Positions 36,345 through 44,901 of a stretch of 64,000 bases of DNA are shown here, in pieces; the stretch's first letter is position 1, and every line of letters begins with the position of its first letter. The stretch lies in contig NZ_CALNVW010000036.1 in NCBI RefSeq assembly GCF_940670765.1, positions 42,906 to 106,905 on the forward strand, given 5' to 3'. The stretch is from Streptomyces sp. A 4/2 (GTDB lineage Bacteria > Actinomycetota > Actinomycetes > Streptomycetales > Streptomycetaceae). The translations under genes were made by a program, and so were the position numbers. The notes beneath the pieces are model-generated. The model made no database searches and was not told the DNA's origin. It saw only the letters and a list, made by a program, of their open reading frames with translations.

Positions 36345-36857
36345 GTGACGGCGAGCAGTGAGCGGGAGCGCTGGGAGTGGATGCCCGAGGTCGGTGCGGG
36401 GCCCTTGCGGTTCGGGATGAGTCCGACCGACGTCGCAGTCGCGCTCCAGGTCGTCGCCCCGCAGGAAAAGGTTGGCGGACCGTACGGGCAGGAGAACTTC
36501 GCCGACGGGGTGAAGGTCTTTTACGACGAGGGCAGGCTGGCGTGCGTGTCCTTGGACGCGGTCGTGGGCCCTCAGGCCTTCCTCGCAGGTTGGGCGCTGG
36601 CCGGCCGTGATCCCGAGCAGGCGCACCAGTTCCTCCTGGACCATGCTGAAGAGCATGGAAACTGCTTGCTCTACACGTCCGACGAGTCCCTTGCCTTGAC
36701 TGATCTCGGGTTGCTTCTACGGGCCCAGCGGGTCGGCGACGTGCTCTTGTCGCGACCGCTCTTCATGATCGAGGAGTGGTTCGACTCGGAGTACTACCGT
36801 GACCGTCTCCCGCTCGAAGGCGCACCGGTCGTGCACGCACGGGGCGAGCCCTCGTAA
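36345..36857 (+). CDS. hypothetical protein, possible immunity-type fold
   Basis: 170 residues from GTG 36345. WMPEVGAGPLRFGMSPTDVAVALQ, then VKVFYDEGRLACVSLDAVVGPQAF and LLRAQRVGDVLLSRPLFMIEEWF. The pattern is seen in soluble Streptomyces proteins annotated hypothetical, some beside polymorphic toxin genes. No toxin partner is seen here. Function unknown. Confidence 0.65.
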   Translation: MTASSERERWEWMPEVGAGPLRFGMSPTDVAVALQVVAPQEKVGGPYGQENFADGVKVFYDEGRLACVSLDAVVGPQAFLAGWALAGRDPEQAHQFLLDHAEEHGNCLLYTSDESLALTDLGLLLRAQRVGDVLLSRPLFMIEEWFDSEYYRDRLPLEGAPVVHARGEPS

Positions 36858-37065
36858 GGCGACTCATGCTGGATCCGATGGGACACCTCCGGCAATCCTG
36901 GGCCGTCTGTGGGCCGTGCGACGTCGCCCGAGGCCGACAATCAGCGACCGACAGTGACAGCCCACCTACCGAGGTCCAGCCCAGAACCCGCAGCTCAGGC
37001 CCACCCAGCGATACGGGTTTCCATCCAGGGGTGGCGGTCAGGCAAGATGGGGTGTTTCTTGCTGG

Positions 37066-37656
37066 CTAGGCACCAGGAGGCAGGGGCTCGTGGCGGTGCC
37101 AGATGAGGTAGCGGTCCTCTCGGCGCAGCTCGGCCGAGCCCCATTCGATGCGCATCACGCCTTGGCTCATGGAGCACGCATAGGCGACCAGGACGAGGCG
37201 CACGTCCTCTGGTAGGAGGCTGAGGTCAGGGTGCGCCTCCGCTTCATCGGACTCATCGAAATCCAAGTCGAAGGCCTGCTGCATCGGTTCTGGGCCGTGT
37301 CGGCGAATCAGATCTGCGCGGAAGCCGGTAGCGCGGCGTAGGCGCGCGGCCGTGACGGGGACATCCTTCTTCGCGTAGCAATACGGATAGATCAGGTGGC
37401 CACGAATGATCATCAGCGTCCGGCTCTGTAGGCGCACCGGCACGGCATCAGAGAGTGAGGCCAGGCTGACAGCCAGTTCCTCGTACTGGGCAGCGTAGAG
37501 CCCGTGTCCATAGGCCTCCAAGGTCTGGGTGTGCACACCCTCGTGACCACTGCGGGCCCTGGCATGTGCCCGGACCAAGCTGGCTGGGATCAGGTCAGCC
37601 AACTGGCCGGCCGTGTCTCCGAAGGTCTTCCGCGCCCACGGTGTCACTGTCCGCAT
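37066..37656 (-). CDS. hypothetical protein
   Basis: 196 residues from ATG 37656 (MRTVTPWARKTFGDTAGQLADLIPAS). Contains HTQTLEAYGHGLYAAQYEELAVSLASLSDAVPVRLQSRTLMIIRGHLIYPYCYAK, then DVRLVLVAYACSMSQGVMRIEWGSAEL. The tail part LVAYACSMSQGVMRIEWGSA appears well ordered. I recognise no family. It is isolated from its neighbours by about 200 bp on each side. Confidence 0.6.
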   Translation of the reverse strand: MRTVTPWARKTFGDTAGQLADLIPASLVRAHARARSGHEGVHTQTLEAYGHGLYAAQYEELAVSLASLSDAVPVRLQSRTLMIIRGHLIYPYCYAKKDVPVTAARLRRATGFRADLIRRHGPEPMQQAFDLDFDESDEAEAHPDLSLLPEDVRLVLVAYACSMSQGVMRIEWGSAELRREDRYLIWHRHEPLPPGA

Positions 37657-37851
37657 GACCTCTCGCTCCTCCCCCTTGTAGCACTCAGCGCCGAGCGACG
37701 TTCAGCGAAACCGTGCTGTGAAGGAGAGGGCACCGCAAGAGGGCATCCGGCGCATAGAGGGGCGCACGGCTCTCCGCAGAGATTGGCGACAGCAAGTGAG
37801 CAGATGCCCAGCAGGAGACCGGCTGTCAGACCTCAGTGGGAGGGTGCCGTC

Positions 37852-38073
37852 ATGCAGAACGTGCTCTTTGACCTGCCGGACGAGGCTCCGGAACACGCCG
37901 TGATCGCTCGCTTCCAGTTGGGCGGCGACGAGTTCGGTGAACCTGACCAGAGGTCGCTGGTCTTTGAAGCCGAGCGGTCCATCGGTGCCGCGGTCGCAGC
38001 CGCTGGTGTTGGTGAGGTCGACGGCAATGAGTGGTCGGCGATCGCCTGGTCGCGACCGTTCACTGGGTGCTGA
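37852..38073 (+). pseudogene. truncated hypothetical gene fused into the integrase remnant
   Basis: ATG 37852 follows GGGAGGG. The first 60 codons (MQNVLFDLPDEAPEHAVIARFQL... to GEVDGNEW) look like the N-terminus of a common streptomycete plasmid protein. The last about 13 codons (SAIAWSRPFTGC) are antisense integrase-remnant DNA. The 3' part of the gene was therefore lost at a junction near 38033. The product is probably non-functional. Confidence 0.65.
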
Positions 38074-38405
38074 TGGATCAACGCGGCCCACACCGACGAG
38101 TGCCCCATCCGCTACACGTCGTGGCTCCGCCGGTCGCGGCGAGGGTGTTCCCAGTGTGGCGCGGATCGGGGAAGTAGATGTCTCCGAGGCCAGCGGGTTT
38201 GAGAGCCTGGAGTCATTGGTGGCGGAAGTTGTTCCTGCGCAGCAGGCCGCCGCGTGCTCCCGTGAAGACCAGCCCGTCACGGCCCGTCCTGGCGTAGACA
38301 GCGAGATGAGTGACCAGGCTCGCCGCCAGCGAGGCAGGGAAGGCGAGTGCGCAAACCGGCCGCGCTCTTGGGTGCCTTGACCAGAATGCCGTCAGGCCGT
38401 GTCTA
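38034..38405 (-). pseudogene. decayed tyrosine integrase, catalytic-domain fragment
   Basis: About 370 bp that align base by base with int positions about 21373-21760, in the same orientation. It has several indels and stops and lacks the N-terminal two thirds. The catalytic HFHDLRH has become YFPDPRH, so the active-site His is gone. It is clear evidence of a second, related integrase once present at this locus. Confidence 0.85.
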
Positions 38406-39047
38406 AAGGTGCTCGTTCCTTCCATGGAACCATGCAGCCGTGTCGAGGATCCTCAATATGCCGATGTCCTCACCGATGCCTGCGAGACCGCGGACGTCTT
38501 CGAGGTGGGCTACCAGTATGCCGTGGTCAGCGCGAAGCGAGTGGCGCACGTCAGACCAAAAGCTCAAGTCTGTTGATGGGCGTTCGAAGACCTTCTTGAT
38601 CACCGAGTCATAGACAGGTAGCAAGCGAGGGCGTTTACGAGCAAGCAGTTTACCAGCGCTGATTGAGCCTATGCCGTCGATATCGCGCAGACTCTGCCAC
38701 AAGTTCCACGCCGGACTGTCCTTGGCGACGTGCCGCTCCTCCGCGGCGGCGAGCTCAAGGTCCACGGGAATCTGTGAGAGTAGACAACTGTAAGGATTGC
38801 AACCCGATGGCTCTAGCACACGGAGGACTGCTCGCACTGGCACGTCAACGCTCAACGTCGCAACGGCAATGAAGTCCGCCGGCGTGAAGTGGTTCGCCAC
38901 CTCCGGCTGGTCTCCGCCCCCTGTCAAACGCTCGAACCGGGCACCGGTATAGGCAGGCGCACCGTTGGGGAGGAGCGCCCAATAACGACGAAGCAAGCCA
39001 GCAACGTATCGCCGATTCCACAGGACCGCCGGGATCTTCAGCGTCAT
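38403..39047 (-). CDS. DUF6308-like protein
   Basis: 214 residues. An N-terminal segment (LRRYWALLPNGAPAYTGARFERLTGGGD) and central FTPADFIAVATLSVDVP lead to SLRDIDGIGSISAGKLLARKRPRLLPVYDSVI, a helix-hairpin-helix-like stretch seen in the DUF6308 group. The start overlaps the stop of the Abi_C-like gene by 4 bp, so the two form an operon. It ends exactly where the integrase remnant begins. Function unknown. A nucleic-acid role is suggested by the HhH-like part. Confidence 0.65.
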   Translation of the reverse strand: MTLKIPAVLWNRRYVAGLLRRYWALLPNGAPAYTGARFERLTGGGDQPEVANHFTPADFIAVATLSVDVPVRAVLRVLEPSGCNPYSCLLSQIPVDLELAAAEERHVAKDSPAWNLWQSLRDIDGIGSISAGKLLARKRPRLLPVYDSVIKKVFERPSTDLSFWSDVRHSLRADHGILVAHLEDVRGLAGIGEDIGILRILDTAAWFHGRNEHL

Positions 39048-40099
39048 CGGGCCTCCCGGCGCTGGGCTGCTGCATTGGTACGCGGCCGCACCGCTCTCAT
39101 GCTCAACAGTGTCACCAAGGCGGTGGCGGTTGTCAGCGCGGCCTCGGCCGCCTCCTGGGAGACGGGGACCTCCCGCGGACCGCCTGCGTGCCGGTCACTG
39201 TGCCCTTCCCACAGGTCCGTGAGCATGGCGACCACCCCGCCGGTGTTGCCCGGCTTTCCGGACTTGTTCGTGAGCACGTATTCGTACTTAGCATCCGCGT
39301 TCCGGAGGTGATCGCGGACCTTGCCGAGCGTGGGCAGTTGGTCGCGCGGCAGGAGCATCGGACAAGCGACAGCCTCAACCGCGCGGATCACGTCAACGTA
39401 TGCACCGCTTGGGTCGGTGTGCACCGCCATCAGCTTGTCGCGCGCCCGCTCCAGGTACTGCCGAGCCGAAAGGTAACCGCTGCTCTCGGCGGCATTGGCT
39501 GCCACGTTCAGCGCCTCGCTGAGGCCCGCCTCCATCCGCCGCTGGAGGCCGCGCTGATTTGGTGTTACCTCGTATACCGACCGTGACTCAACCAGCAGGC
39601 GGTCCAGCGGCTCGACGATTCGCTTGGTCCGTCTGACACTGCCGCTGAACCAGGTAACAAACGGCGGCTTCTCCGGGGCGGGCAGTTCTGTGCACAGCAA
39701 GCAGAGCAAGTCGTCAACCACGTCCCACAGGACTTCCCGCTCCGTTCCCCAGGCTAGGAAGAGCACGTATGGGTCAGGAGGCAGCGGCACAACTGGCCCC
39801 CGGCTGGCACGAGTGCTCTCCGTCCTCGTTACCTGCTCCGCCTCCCAGCGCGCATCGAGCCGTGCCTGCTCCCTTTCGCACTTTCGCAGCTCGCGTTCGT
39901 ATCTGTCCCAGTCCGCCTGCGGCAGGACGAGATCCAACCGCACCATCGCATGATGCGCTTCGTCGGGTTTCAGCGCCGCAGTCTCCTGGATCCAAGAGCG
40001 GAGCGCAGGTTCGAGAGAAGGTGGCATGCCCTCCACGAGCGCAGGCACAGGAGCCGTGCCCATGCGAACGGACAGGCGGTGACGGCTGGTTGATCTCAT
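39044..40099 (-). CDS. Abi_C/HEPN-like hypothetical protein
   Basis: 351 residues from ATG 40099. The N-terminal 130 residues are charged helix (WDRYERELRKCEREQARLDARWEAEQ), and the middle is helical. The C-terminus at about 240-345 follows the abortive-infection C-terminal pattern: LGKVRDHLRNADAKYEYV, then LWEGHSDRHAGG, and then a closing helix VSQEAAEAALTTATALVTLL. The H-S-D-R-H region replaces the usual RNK...GHG motif of Abi_C. It is co-transcribed with the DUF6308-like gene. A toxin or defence role is inference. Confidence 0.6.
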   Translation of the reverse strand: MRSTSRHRLSVRMGTAPVPALVEGMPPSLEPALRSWIQETAALKPDEAHHAMVRLDLVLPQADWDRYERELRKCEREQARLDARWEAEQVTRTESTRASRGPVVPLPPDPYVLFLAWGTEREVLWDVVDDLLCLLCTELPAPEKPPFVTWFSGSVRRTKRIVEPLDRLLVESRSVYEVTPNQRGLQRRMEAGLSEALNVAANAAESSGYLSARQYLERARDKLMAVHTDPSGAYVDVIRAVEAVACPMLLPRDQLPTLGKVRDHLRNADAKYEYVLTNKSGKPGNTGGVVAMLTDLWEGHSDRHAGGPREVPVSQEAAEAALTTATALVTLLSMRAVRPRTNAAAQRREAR

Positions 40100-40324
40100 G
40101 TGCCGACGATAGCGTCCTGAAGGTACACACCACCTTCTCAATTTCCACACGCATGGCCCTGAATGCGAAGTGGGCCACAGGTCGAGTAAGAGAACACAGT
40201 TGGGGCGATTCCCTGGTAAGGGACGGACGCCTCGCATCATCGGGTGCTGTTCGAGGACCGGCGCCAGGTGACGTCCTGCAGGTAGGTGCGGCTGCTCGCG
40301 GTCAGTGAGGGAGCCGGCGGACGT

Positions 40325-40342
40325 GTGCCAGATACGTGCCAG
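40325..40342. promoter_or_regulatory. putative integrase arm-type repeats, right
   Basis: GTGCCAG at 40325-40331 and 40336-40342, same 11-bp period and orientation as the pair at 21312-21329. It lies 117 bp before the attR core. The surrounding 40100-40458 has no supportable gene. Confidence 0.55.
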
Positions 40343-40458
40343 ATCGAGCAGTCAAGCACGGTCACTGGAGGATCGCCGCGGCGTCCGCAGCCTGTGACAG
40401 CCCTCGCAGCGCGCAGAGAGGGCTGAGCTGCGATGACGTATCAGCTGCGGGTGCCAGG

Positions 40459-40504
40459 CTTACAAAGCAGATGTCGGCGGTTCGAAACCGTCCGCGCCCA
40501 CCAG
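40459..40504 (+). other. attR core
   Basis: The 46-bp partner of attL. It contains the former chromosomal 3' half of tRNA-Val with T-arm GGCGG/CCGTC instead of GGCAG/CTGCC. No 5' half of a tRNA precedes it, so it is not a second tRNA gene. Confidence 0.9.
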
Positions 40505-40514
40505 CGAAGTCGGT

Positions 40515-40557
40515 GAAAGCCCCGTTCCCTGCCGGGTCAGGCGAGGAACGGGGCTTC
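40515..40557. terminator. displaced tRNA terminator
   Basis: AAGCCCCGTTCC/GGAACGGGGCTT stem (12 bp) 10 bp after attR, originally downstream of the tRNA. It now serves the convergent permease gene. Confidence 0.75.
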
Positions 40558-40577
40558 TTCGTACGTGTTCGTACGCG

Positions 40578-41735
40578 CTACCCCCGGCCCCCGTCCACCG
40601 CACCCTCCGGGCCGCCGCCCATCATGCGCAGCATGTCCCGGCCGCCGGTGCGCAGGAAGCGGGTGAGCAGGGCTGCGGCCAGGAGCAGGAACGCGATGTT
40701 GAGCCAGGTCGTGTAGTCCCAGGAGGCGCCCTGTTCGGGGATGTGCGCACTGGTCCGGCTGGGGATGATCCCCAGGCCGCCGAAGACCGCCTCGGTCACG
40801 TACCCGGCGATGACCATCGCTCCGTAGAAGACGCCGAGGACGACGGCGGCCGTGCGGGCTCCGTAGTACTTCCGGTAGATGTTCAGGATCGGGAGGATCA
40901 ACAGGTCCGCGTAGAGGAAGGCGATCACCCCGCCGAAGCTGATGCCGCCCTTCCACAGCACCACGGCCAGCGGCACATTGCCCACCGAGCAGACGAACGA
41001 GACGATCGCCACGAGCGGGCCGATGAGCGGTCCGATCAGTGTGGCGGCGAGCGGGTGTCCGTCCAGGAAGAAGGCTTGCCAGAAGGAGTCCGGCACCCAG
41101 GCCGCGATCGCGCCCGCGATGAACAGGCCGGTCACCAGGTCACGCAGGATCGCCGCCCACTCCATGACGAAGACGTGCGCGACCGAGGTGAGCCCGGCCG
41201 GGGAGAACAGCCGGTGGGCGAAGGACCCTTCGCCCTGAATGGACATGTCCATTGCCGCGTGGCCCTCCATGGACCCGGCGACGCCCTTCTCCGCCTGTTC
41301 GCGGGCCTCCTTCAGCAGTCGCTCGCGCATGAAGAGGCGGAACAGCACCGCCATCACCACGATCATGACGGGGCCGCCCAGGAACTCGGCCGCGGTGAAC
41401 TGCCACCCCATCAACAGGGCCAGGATGATGCCGAGTTCGACGACCAGATTCGTCGAAGCGATCTCGAAGGCCATGGCGGCGGTGAAGTTCGCGCCCTTCC
41501 GGAACAGGGAGCGGGCCAGGGCCACGGCCGCGTACGAGCAGGAGGACGAGGCCACGCCCAGGCCCGCGGCCAGCGCGAGGGTACGGGGGCGGTCGTCGCC
41601 CAGCAGCCGTACGACCGTCTGCCTGCGCACCACTGCCTGTACGACGGCCGACAGGGCGAAGCCCAGGATCAGGGCCCAGGCGATCTCCCAGGTCATGGAG
41701 CCGACGATGGACAGTGCGTGGAGAAGGGCGTGCAC
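40578..41735 (-). CDS. ArsP/DUF318-type permease
   Basis: 385 residues with about eight membrane helices, starting at GTG 41735 behind AGGAGAG. Two signature Cys segments are present: GVASSSCSYAAVALARSLF and IVSFVCSVGNVPLAVVLW, typical of the PF03773 permeases that export organoarsenicals or other thiol-reactive compounds. A His/Met-containing cytoplasmic loop (MEGHAAMDMSIQGEG) separates the halves. Substrate unknown. Confidence 0.85.
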   Translation of the reverse strand: MHALLHALSIVGSMTWEIAWALILGFALSAVVQAVVRRQTVVRLLGDDRPRTLALAAGLGVASSSCSYAAVALARSLFRKGANFTAAMAFEIASTNLVVELGIILALLMGWQFTAAEFLGGPVMIVVMAVLFRLFMRERLLKEAREQAEKGVAGSMEGHAAMDMSIQGEGSFAHRLFSPAGLTSVAHVFVMEWAAILRDLVTGLFIAGAIAAWVPDSFWQAFFLDGHPLAATLIGPLIGPLVAIVSFVCSVGNVPLAVVLWKGGISFGGVIAFLYADLLILPILNIYRKYYGARTAAVVLGVFYGAMVIAGYVTEAVFGGLGIIPSRTSAHIPEQGASWDYTTWLNIAFLLLAAALLTRFLRTGGRDMLRMMGGGPEGAVDGGRG

Positions 41736-42057
41736 GGGCTCTCCTGTTCCGTACGGGCTTGGGGGATGGGGGGCAACTCCGAGCCTCGCGCGAGCCGTCA
41801 GGCCTCACCGGGTGGGTACGCTGCGATGCTGCCCACGCCCGAGGTGAACCAGCGCCCCCGTTCGGCCGGTTGCCGGTCGGGCTGCTCGCGGGCGGACGGA
41901 TTCCGATCAGCCCGTTCCTGCTCGTTCTGCGCATCGGTGTCCATGCACGCGAGACTCGTACAGCCCGGCCCCGTCCCGGCCGCCCGACGCGCCGGAGCCG
42001 GTCCGTGAACCGTGCGGGGTATCCGGGCACGCTCAGCGTGCTCGTAGGATGCGGCCC

Positions 42058-42537
42058 ATGCGTGTGCCGAGCCGGGAGCTGACTCCCAAGGACCTTGAAC
42101 TCATCGAATTCGCCCGGCGGATCGTCGACGCGAACACCGACGCGCCCACCGAGGACGACGACGGCGCGCACACCATGGGCGCCGCGGTGCGGGGCGCCGA
42201 CGGCAGGATGTACGGCGGGATCAACGTCTACCACTTCACCGGTGGCCCCTGTGCGGAGCTCGTCGCACTCGGGCACGCCCGCGCCTCGGGGGCGAGGGAG
42301 CTGTCCACGATCGTCGCCGTGGGCAACTGCGGGCGTGGTCCGGTCGGGCCGTGCGGCAAGGACCGGCAGGTGCTGCTCGACTACCACCCGGGCATCCGGG
42401 TCATCCTCCCCGGGCCCGAGGGCATCAGGAGCGTCCGGATCGAGGACCTGATGCCGCTCGCCTCCGTGTGGCGCGCCGACGCGGGTACGCAGCCGTTCGA
42501 CCCGGCGGTCTTCGAGGACCCCGAGAGGAGCGGGTAA
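42058..42537 (+). CDS. cytidine-deaminase-like zinc enzyme
   Basis: 159 residues from ATG 42058, RBS TAGGA. The zinc motifs are GPCAELVALGHA (Cys and the catalytic Glu) and NCGRGPVGPCGKDRQVL (Cys ligands). FTGG, HTMGAAVRGADGRMYGG fit the cytidine / blasticidin-S deaminase group. It may deaminate a nucleoside or a nucleoside antibiotic. It converges on the NiCoT gene with only 3 bp between stops. Confidence 0.85.
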   Translation: MRVPSRELTPKDLELIEFARRIVDANTDAPTEDDDGAHTMGAAVRGADGRMYGGINVYHFTGGPCAELVALGHARASGARELSTIVAVGNCGRGPVGPCGKDRQVLLDYHPGIRVILPGPEGIRSVRIEDLMPLASVWRADAGTQPFDPAVFEDPERSG

Positions 42538-42540
42538 CCG

Positions 42541-43692
42541 CTACTCGCCTCTCTCCCGGCCCGCCGGGCTCAGCCCCGCCGTCCACTTCTCCTCGATGTG
42601 GCCGAATTTCCACACCGCCATGGCGACGAGCCAGGTCACGAAGAACAGTCCGACGATCACGAAGCCGACGATGTTCAGATCCAGTCCGCCGACCCAGTCC
42701 CAGAAGAAGCCGTGCAGGCCCAGCTGCTGGGTGAGCAGGCCCAGCAGTTCCACCGTGCCGATGAGGAAGGCCACGGCGACCGACAGGCCGGTGATCGTGA
42801 GGTTGTAGTAGACCTTGCGGACCGGCTTCGAGAACGCCCAGCCGTACGCGAAGTTCATGAACGAACCGTCGATGGTGTCCAGCAGGCACATCCCGGCGGC
42901 GAACAGCACCGGCAGGCAGAGGATCGCGTACCAGGGCAGGCCGGACGCGGCGCCCGAGCCCGCCAGTACGAGCAGTGCGATCTCGGTGGCCGTGTCGAAG
43001 CCGAGGCCGAAGAGCAGGCCCAGCGGGTACATCTGCCAGGGCTTGGTGATCGACTTCATGAGCCGGCCGAGCAGCCGGTTCATCAGACCCCGGTTGTTCA
43101 GGTGCTCCTCCAGGGCCGCCTCGTCGAAGTCGCCCGAGCGCATCTTCCGGAAGACCTTCCAGATCCCCACGAGGATGAGGATGTTGATCCCGGCGATGAG
43201 GTAGAGGAAGACACCCGAGACGGTCGTGCCGATCAGGCCGGTGACGTGGTGGAGCTGGGAGTTGTCGTCGCGTACCGGGCCCGCGAGCGCCTTGATGCCC
43301 AGCGACAGCAGGAGGGCCAGGGCGAACACGATGCTGGAGTGGCCGAGGGAGAACCAGAAGCCCACCGACAGCGGGCGCTGCCTCTCGTTCATCAGCTTGC
43401 GGGTGGTGTTGTCGATCGCCGCGATGTGGTCGGCGTCGAAGGCGTGCCGCATGCCCAGGGTGTACGCCGTCACGCCGATGCCGATGCCGAACGACTTCGT
43501 ACCGATGCTGTAGTGCTCGGGGGCCACGATCCACACCAGGGTGAGCCACCCGATCACGTGCAGCGCCACGATGAAGGCACCCATCCCGCCCAGCCGGATC
43601 CACTCCTGTCGCGTCATGGACATCCGCAGACGCTGTCGGCGGGAGGAGGCCACGGGCGGGGCGGTGGAGGTGGCTGTGGGGGACACGGGCAC
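42541..43692 (-). CDS. nickel/cobalt transporter, NiCoT family
   Basis: 383 residues, eight membrane helices. The signature RHAFDADHIAAIDNTTRK (HX4DH) is in helix II, and LGHSSIVFALAL follows in helix III. It imports Ni2+ or Co2+ for urease, Ni-SOD or cobalamin. GTG start at 43692. A Nur-like box lies 38 bp upstream, so nickel repression is expected, which favours nickel as substrate. Confidence 0.93.
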   Translation of the reverse strand: MPVSPTATSTAPPVASSRRQRLRMSMTRQEWIRLGGMGAFIVALHVIGWLTLVWIVAPEHYSIGTKSFGIGIGVTAYTLGMRHAFDADHIAAIDNTTRKLMNERQRPLSVGFWFSLGHSSIVFALALLLSLGIKALAGPVRDDNSQLHHVTGLIGTTVSGVFLYLIAGINILILVGIWKVFRKMRSGDFDEAALEEHLNNRGLMNRLLGRLMKSITKPWQMYPLGLLFGLGFDTATEIALLVLAGSGAASGLPWYAILCLPVLFAAGMCLLDTIDGSFMNFAYGWAFSKPVRKVYYNLTITGLSVAVAFLIGTVELLGLLTQQLGLHGFFWDWVGGLDLNIVGFVIVGLFFVTWLVAMAVWKFGHIEEKWTAGLSPAGRERGE

Positions 43693-43729
43693 TGCCTTCC
43701 GCGGTCGGGATGAACCTACGACCAGCTAA

Positions 43730-43746
43730 TTGCATACCTGTCGCAA
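43730..43746. promoter_or_regulatory. Nur (nickel uptake regulator) box
   Basis: TTGCAT-ACCTG-TCGCAA fits the streptomycete Nur pattern TTGCAA-N5-TTGCAA with two mismatches. Its place before a nickel transporter gene supports the call. Confidence 0.6.
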
Positions 43747-43824
43747 CTGCAACCAAAGGGCAGTAAAGCCAGGTCAGGGGTGCCGTGCCGTGCCGGTGTT
43801 GGTGCCGGTGCCTCAAGGGCGAGG

Positions 43825-44901
43825 TCACCCCGCCTGCGTGCCGACGGCTTCCCGGTACCGGAGCAGCAGCATCGCGGCGTCGTCCTGCAGCGGACCCGCG
43901 GTGTGCTCCACCAGGTCCTTGCGGAGATTCTCCAGCGCGCTCTCCGGATCGGCGTCCTTCAGGAACCGGTGCCGGTCCCCGAGCGGATAGAAGGTCCCGT
44001 CGTGGTCCCGCGCCTCGGTCACGCCGTCCGTGTACAGCAGGAGTTGGTCACCGGGGCCGAAGGCCACCTGGAAGGGCCGTGGCCCCTCGGTGGCGTGGAC
44101 GCCCAGGCCGAGGGGCAGCGCGTACTCCGCGGGCTCCGGGAAGTGCGCCGAGCCGTCCGCCCGTACGAGGAGGGGCGGCGGGTGGCCGTAGTTGAGGAAC
44201 ACCGCGCCGCCCTCGGGGCTGATCTCGGCGATCAGCGCCGTCACGAACTTCTCACCCTGGAGCGCCCGGTCCACCGAGCGCTCCACCCGTGCCCCGACCC
44301 CGGCCAGATCGGGCTCGTCGTGCGCGGCCTCCCGGAAGGCCCCCAGCACCACGGCCGCCGTCTCCACCGCCTCCAGGCCCTTGCCCTGCACGTCGCCGAC
44401 TATCACCCGGACCCCGCCGGGGGCGGCGACCACCTCGTACAGATCGCCGCCGATGTGCGCCTCGGCGACGGCCGATGTGTACGAGACGGCGGCGCGCAGA
44501 TGGCCCGCGGTGTGCGGTACGGGGCGCAGCAGCACCCGCTGGGCGACCTCGGCGATGGAGCGCACGCTGGCCAGTTCCGCCTCGCGCCGCTGGCGCATGA
44601 CCGCCGCCGCGACGCCCGCGACCGTCACGCCGACCACCGATGCCATCGCGGTGTATCCGCGCCTGGCGTGGAACGCCCCGTCGTGCCACGCGAGCGCGTA
44701 GCAGAGCACGAGCGCCAGCAGCCCGATGGCGGCGGTGCGGCGCCAGCCGCCGATCAGCCCCGCGAAGGCCGGGCCGAGCGAGATGAGCGGCAGGAAACCG
44801 ACCCACGACCCCGCCGACATGTCCACCCCGGCGACCACTGCCATCACGGCGAACGGCAGGACGGACAGCGAGGCGTATGCGGGGCTCTTCTCCTCTGGCA
44901 T
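43825..44901 (-). CDS. membrane PP2C-type serine/threonine phosphatase (SpoIIE/RsbU domain)
   Basis: 358 residues from ATG 44901 (MPEEKSPAYASLS) with GGAGAG upstream. Four N-terminal membrane helices (about 10-105) are followed by a short coiled linker (MRQRREAELASVRSIAEVAQRVLL) and the SpoIIE phosphatase domain. Metal-binding residues are in GGDLYEV, GDVQGKG and a terminal DDAAMLLL. Such phosphatases dephosphorylate anti-anti-sigma factors in stress signalling. No sensory domain apart from the membrane part, so the signal is unknown. Confidence 0.9.
   Translation of the reverse strand: MPEEKSPAYASLSVLPFAVMAVVAGVDMSAGSWVGFLPLISLGPAFAGLIGGWRRTAAIGLLALVLCYALAWHDGAFHARRGYTAMASVVGVTVAGVAAAVMRQRREAELASVRSIAEVAQRVLLRPVPHTAGHLRAAVSYTSAVAEAHIGGDLYEVVAAPGGVRVIVGDVQGKGLEAVETAAVVLGAFREAAHDEPDLAGVGARVERSVDRALQGEKFVTALIAEISPEGGAVFLNYGHPPPLLVRADGSAHFPEPAEYALPLGLGVHATEGPRPFQVAFGPGDQLLLYTDGVTEARDHDGTFYPLGDRHRFLKDADPESALENLRKDLVEHTAGPLQDDAAMLLLRYREAVGTQAG

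Larger units (their letters stand above)
21175..40504. mobile_element. AICE integrated in tRNA-Val, probably composite
   Basis: A 19.3-kb element bounded by a 46-bp repeat of the tRNA 3' half. The backbone at 21.3-29.3 kb has the full pSAM2-type order int-xis-repSA-spd-tra-korSA-pif. It is therefore a rolling-circle replicating element that moves double-stranded DNA through a single FtsK-like protein. A cargo island with lower GC (about 29.72-33.3 kb) and a patchwork of small genes, a decayed integrase fragment and an Abi_C-like pair follow. The backbone reads leftward except pif and the immunity gene. It looks potentially mobile, because all backbone genes are open. Confidence 0.93.

Noticed and set aside
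36866..37069. 67-codon frame on the plus strand
   Set aside because: No RBS, no conserved look and low-complexity composition. Treated as non-coding spacer.
40459..40504. possible second tRNA-Val gene
   Set aside because: Only the 3' half is present. The sequence upstream cannot form the 5' acceptor and D arms, so it is attR.
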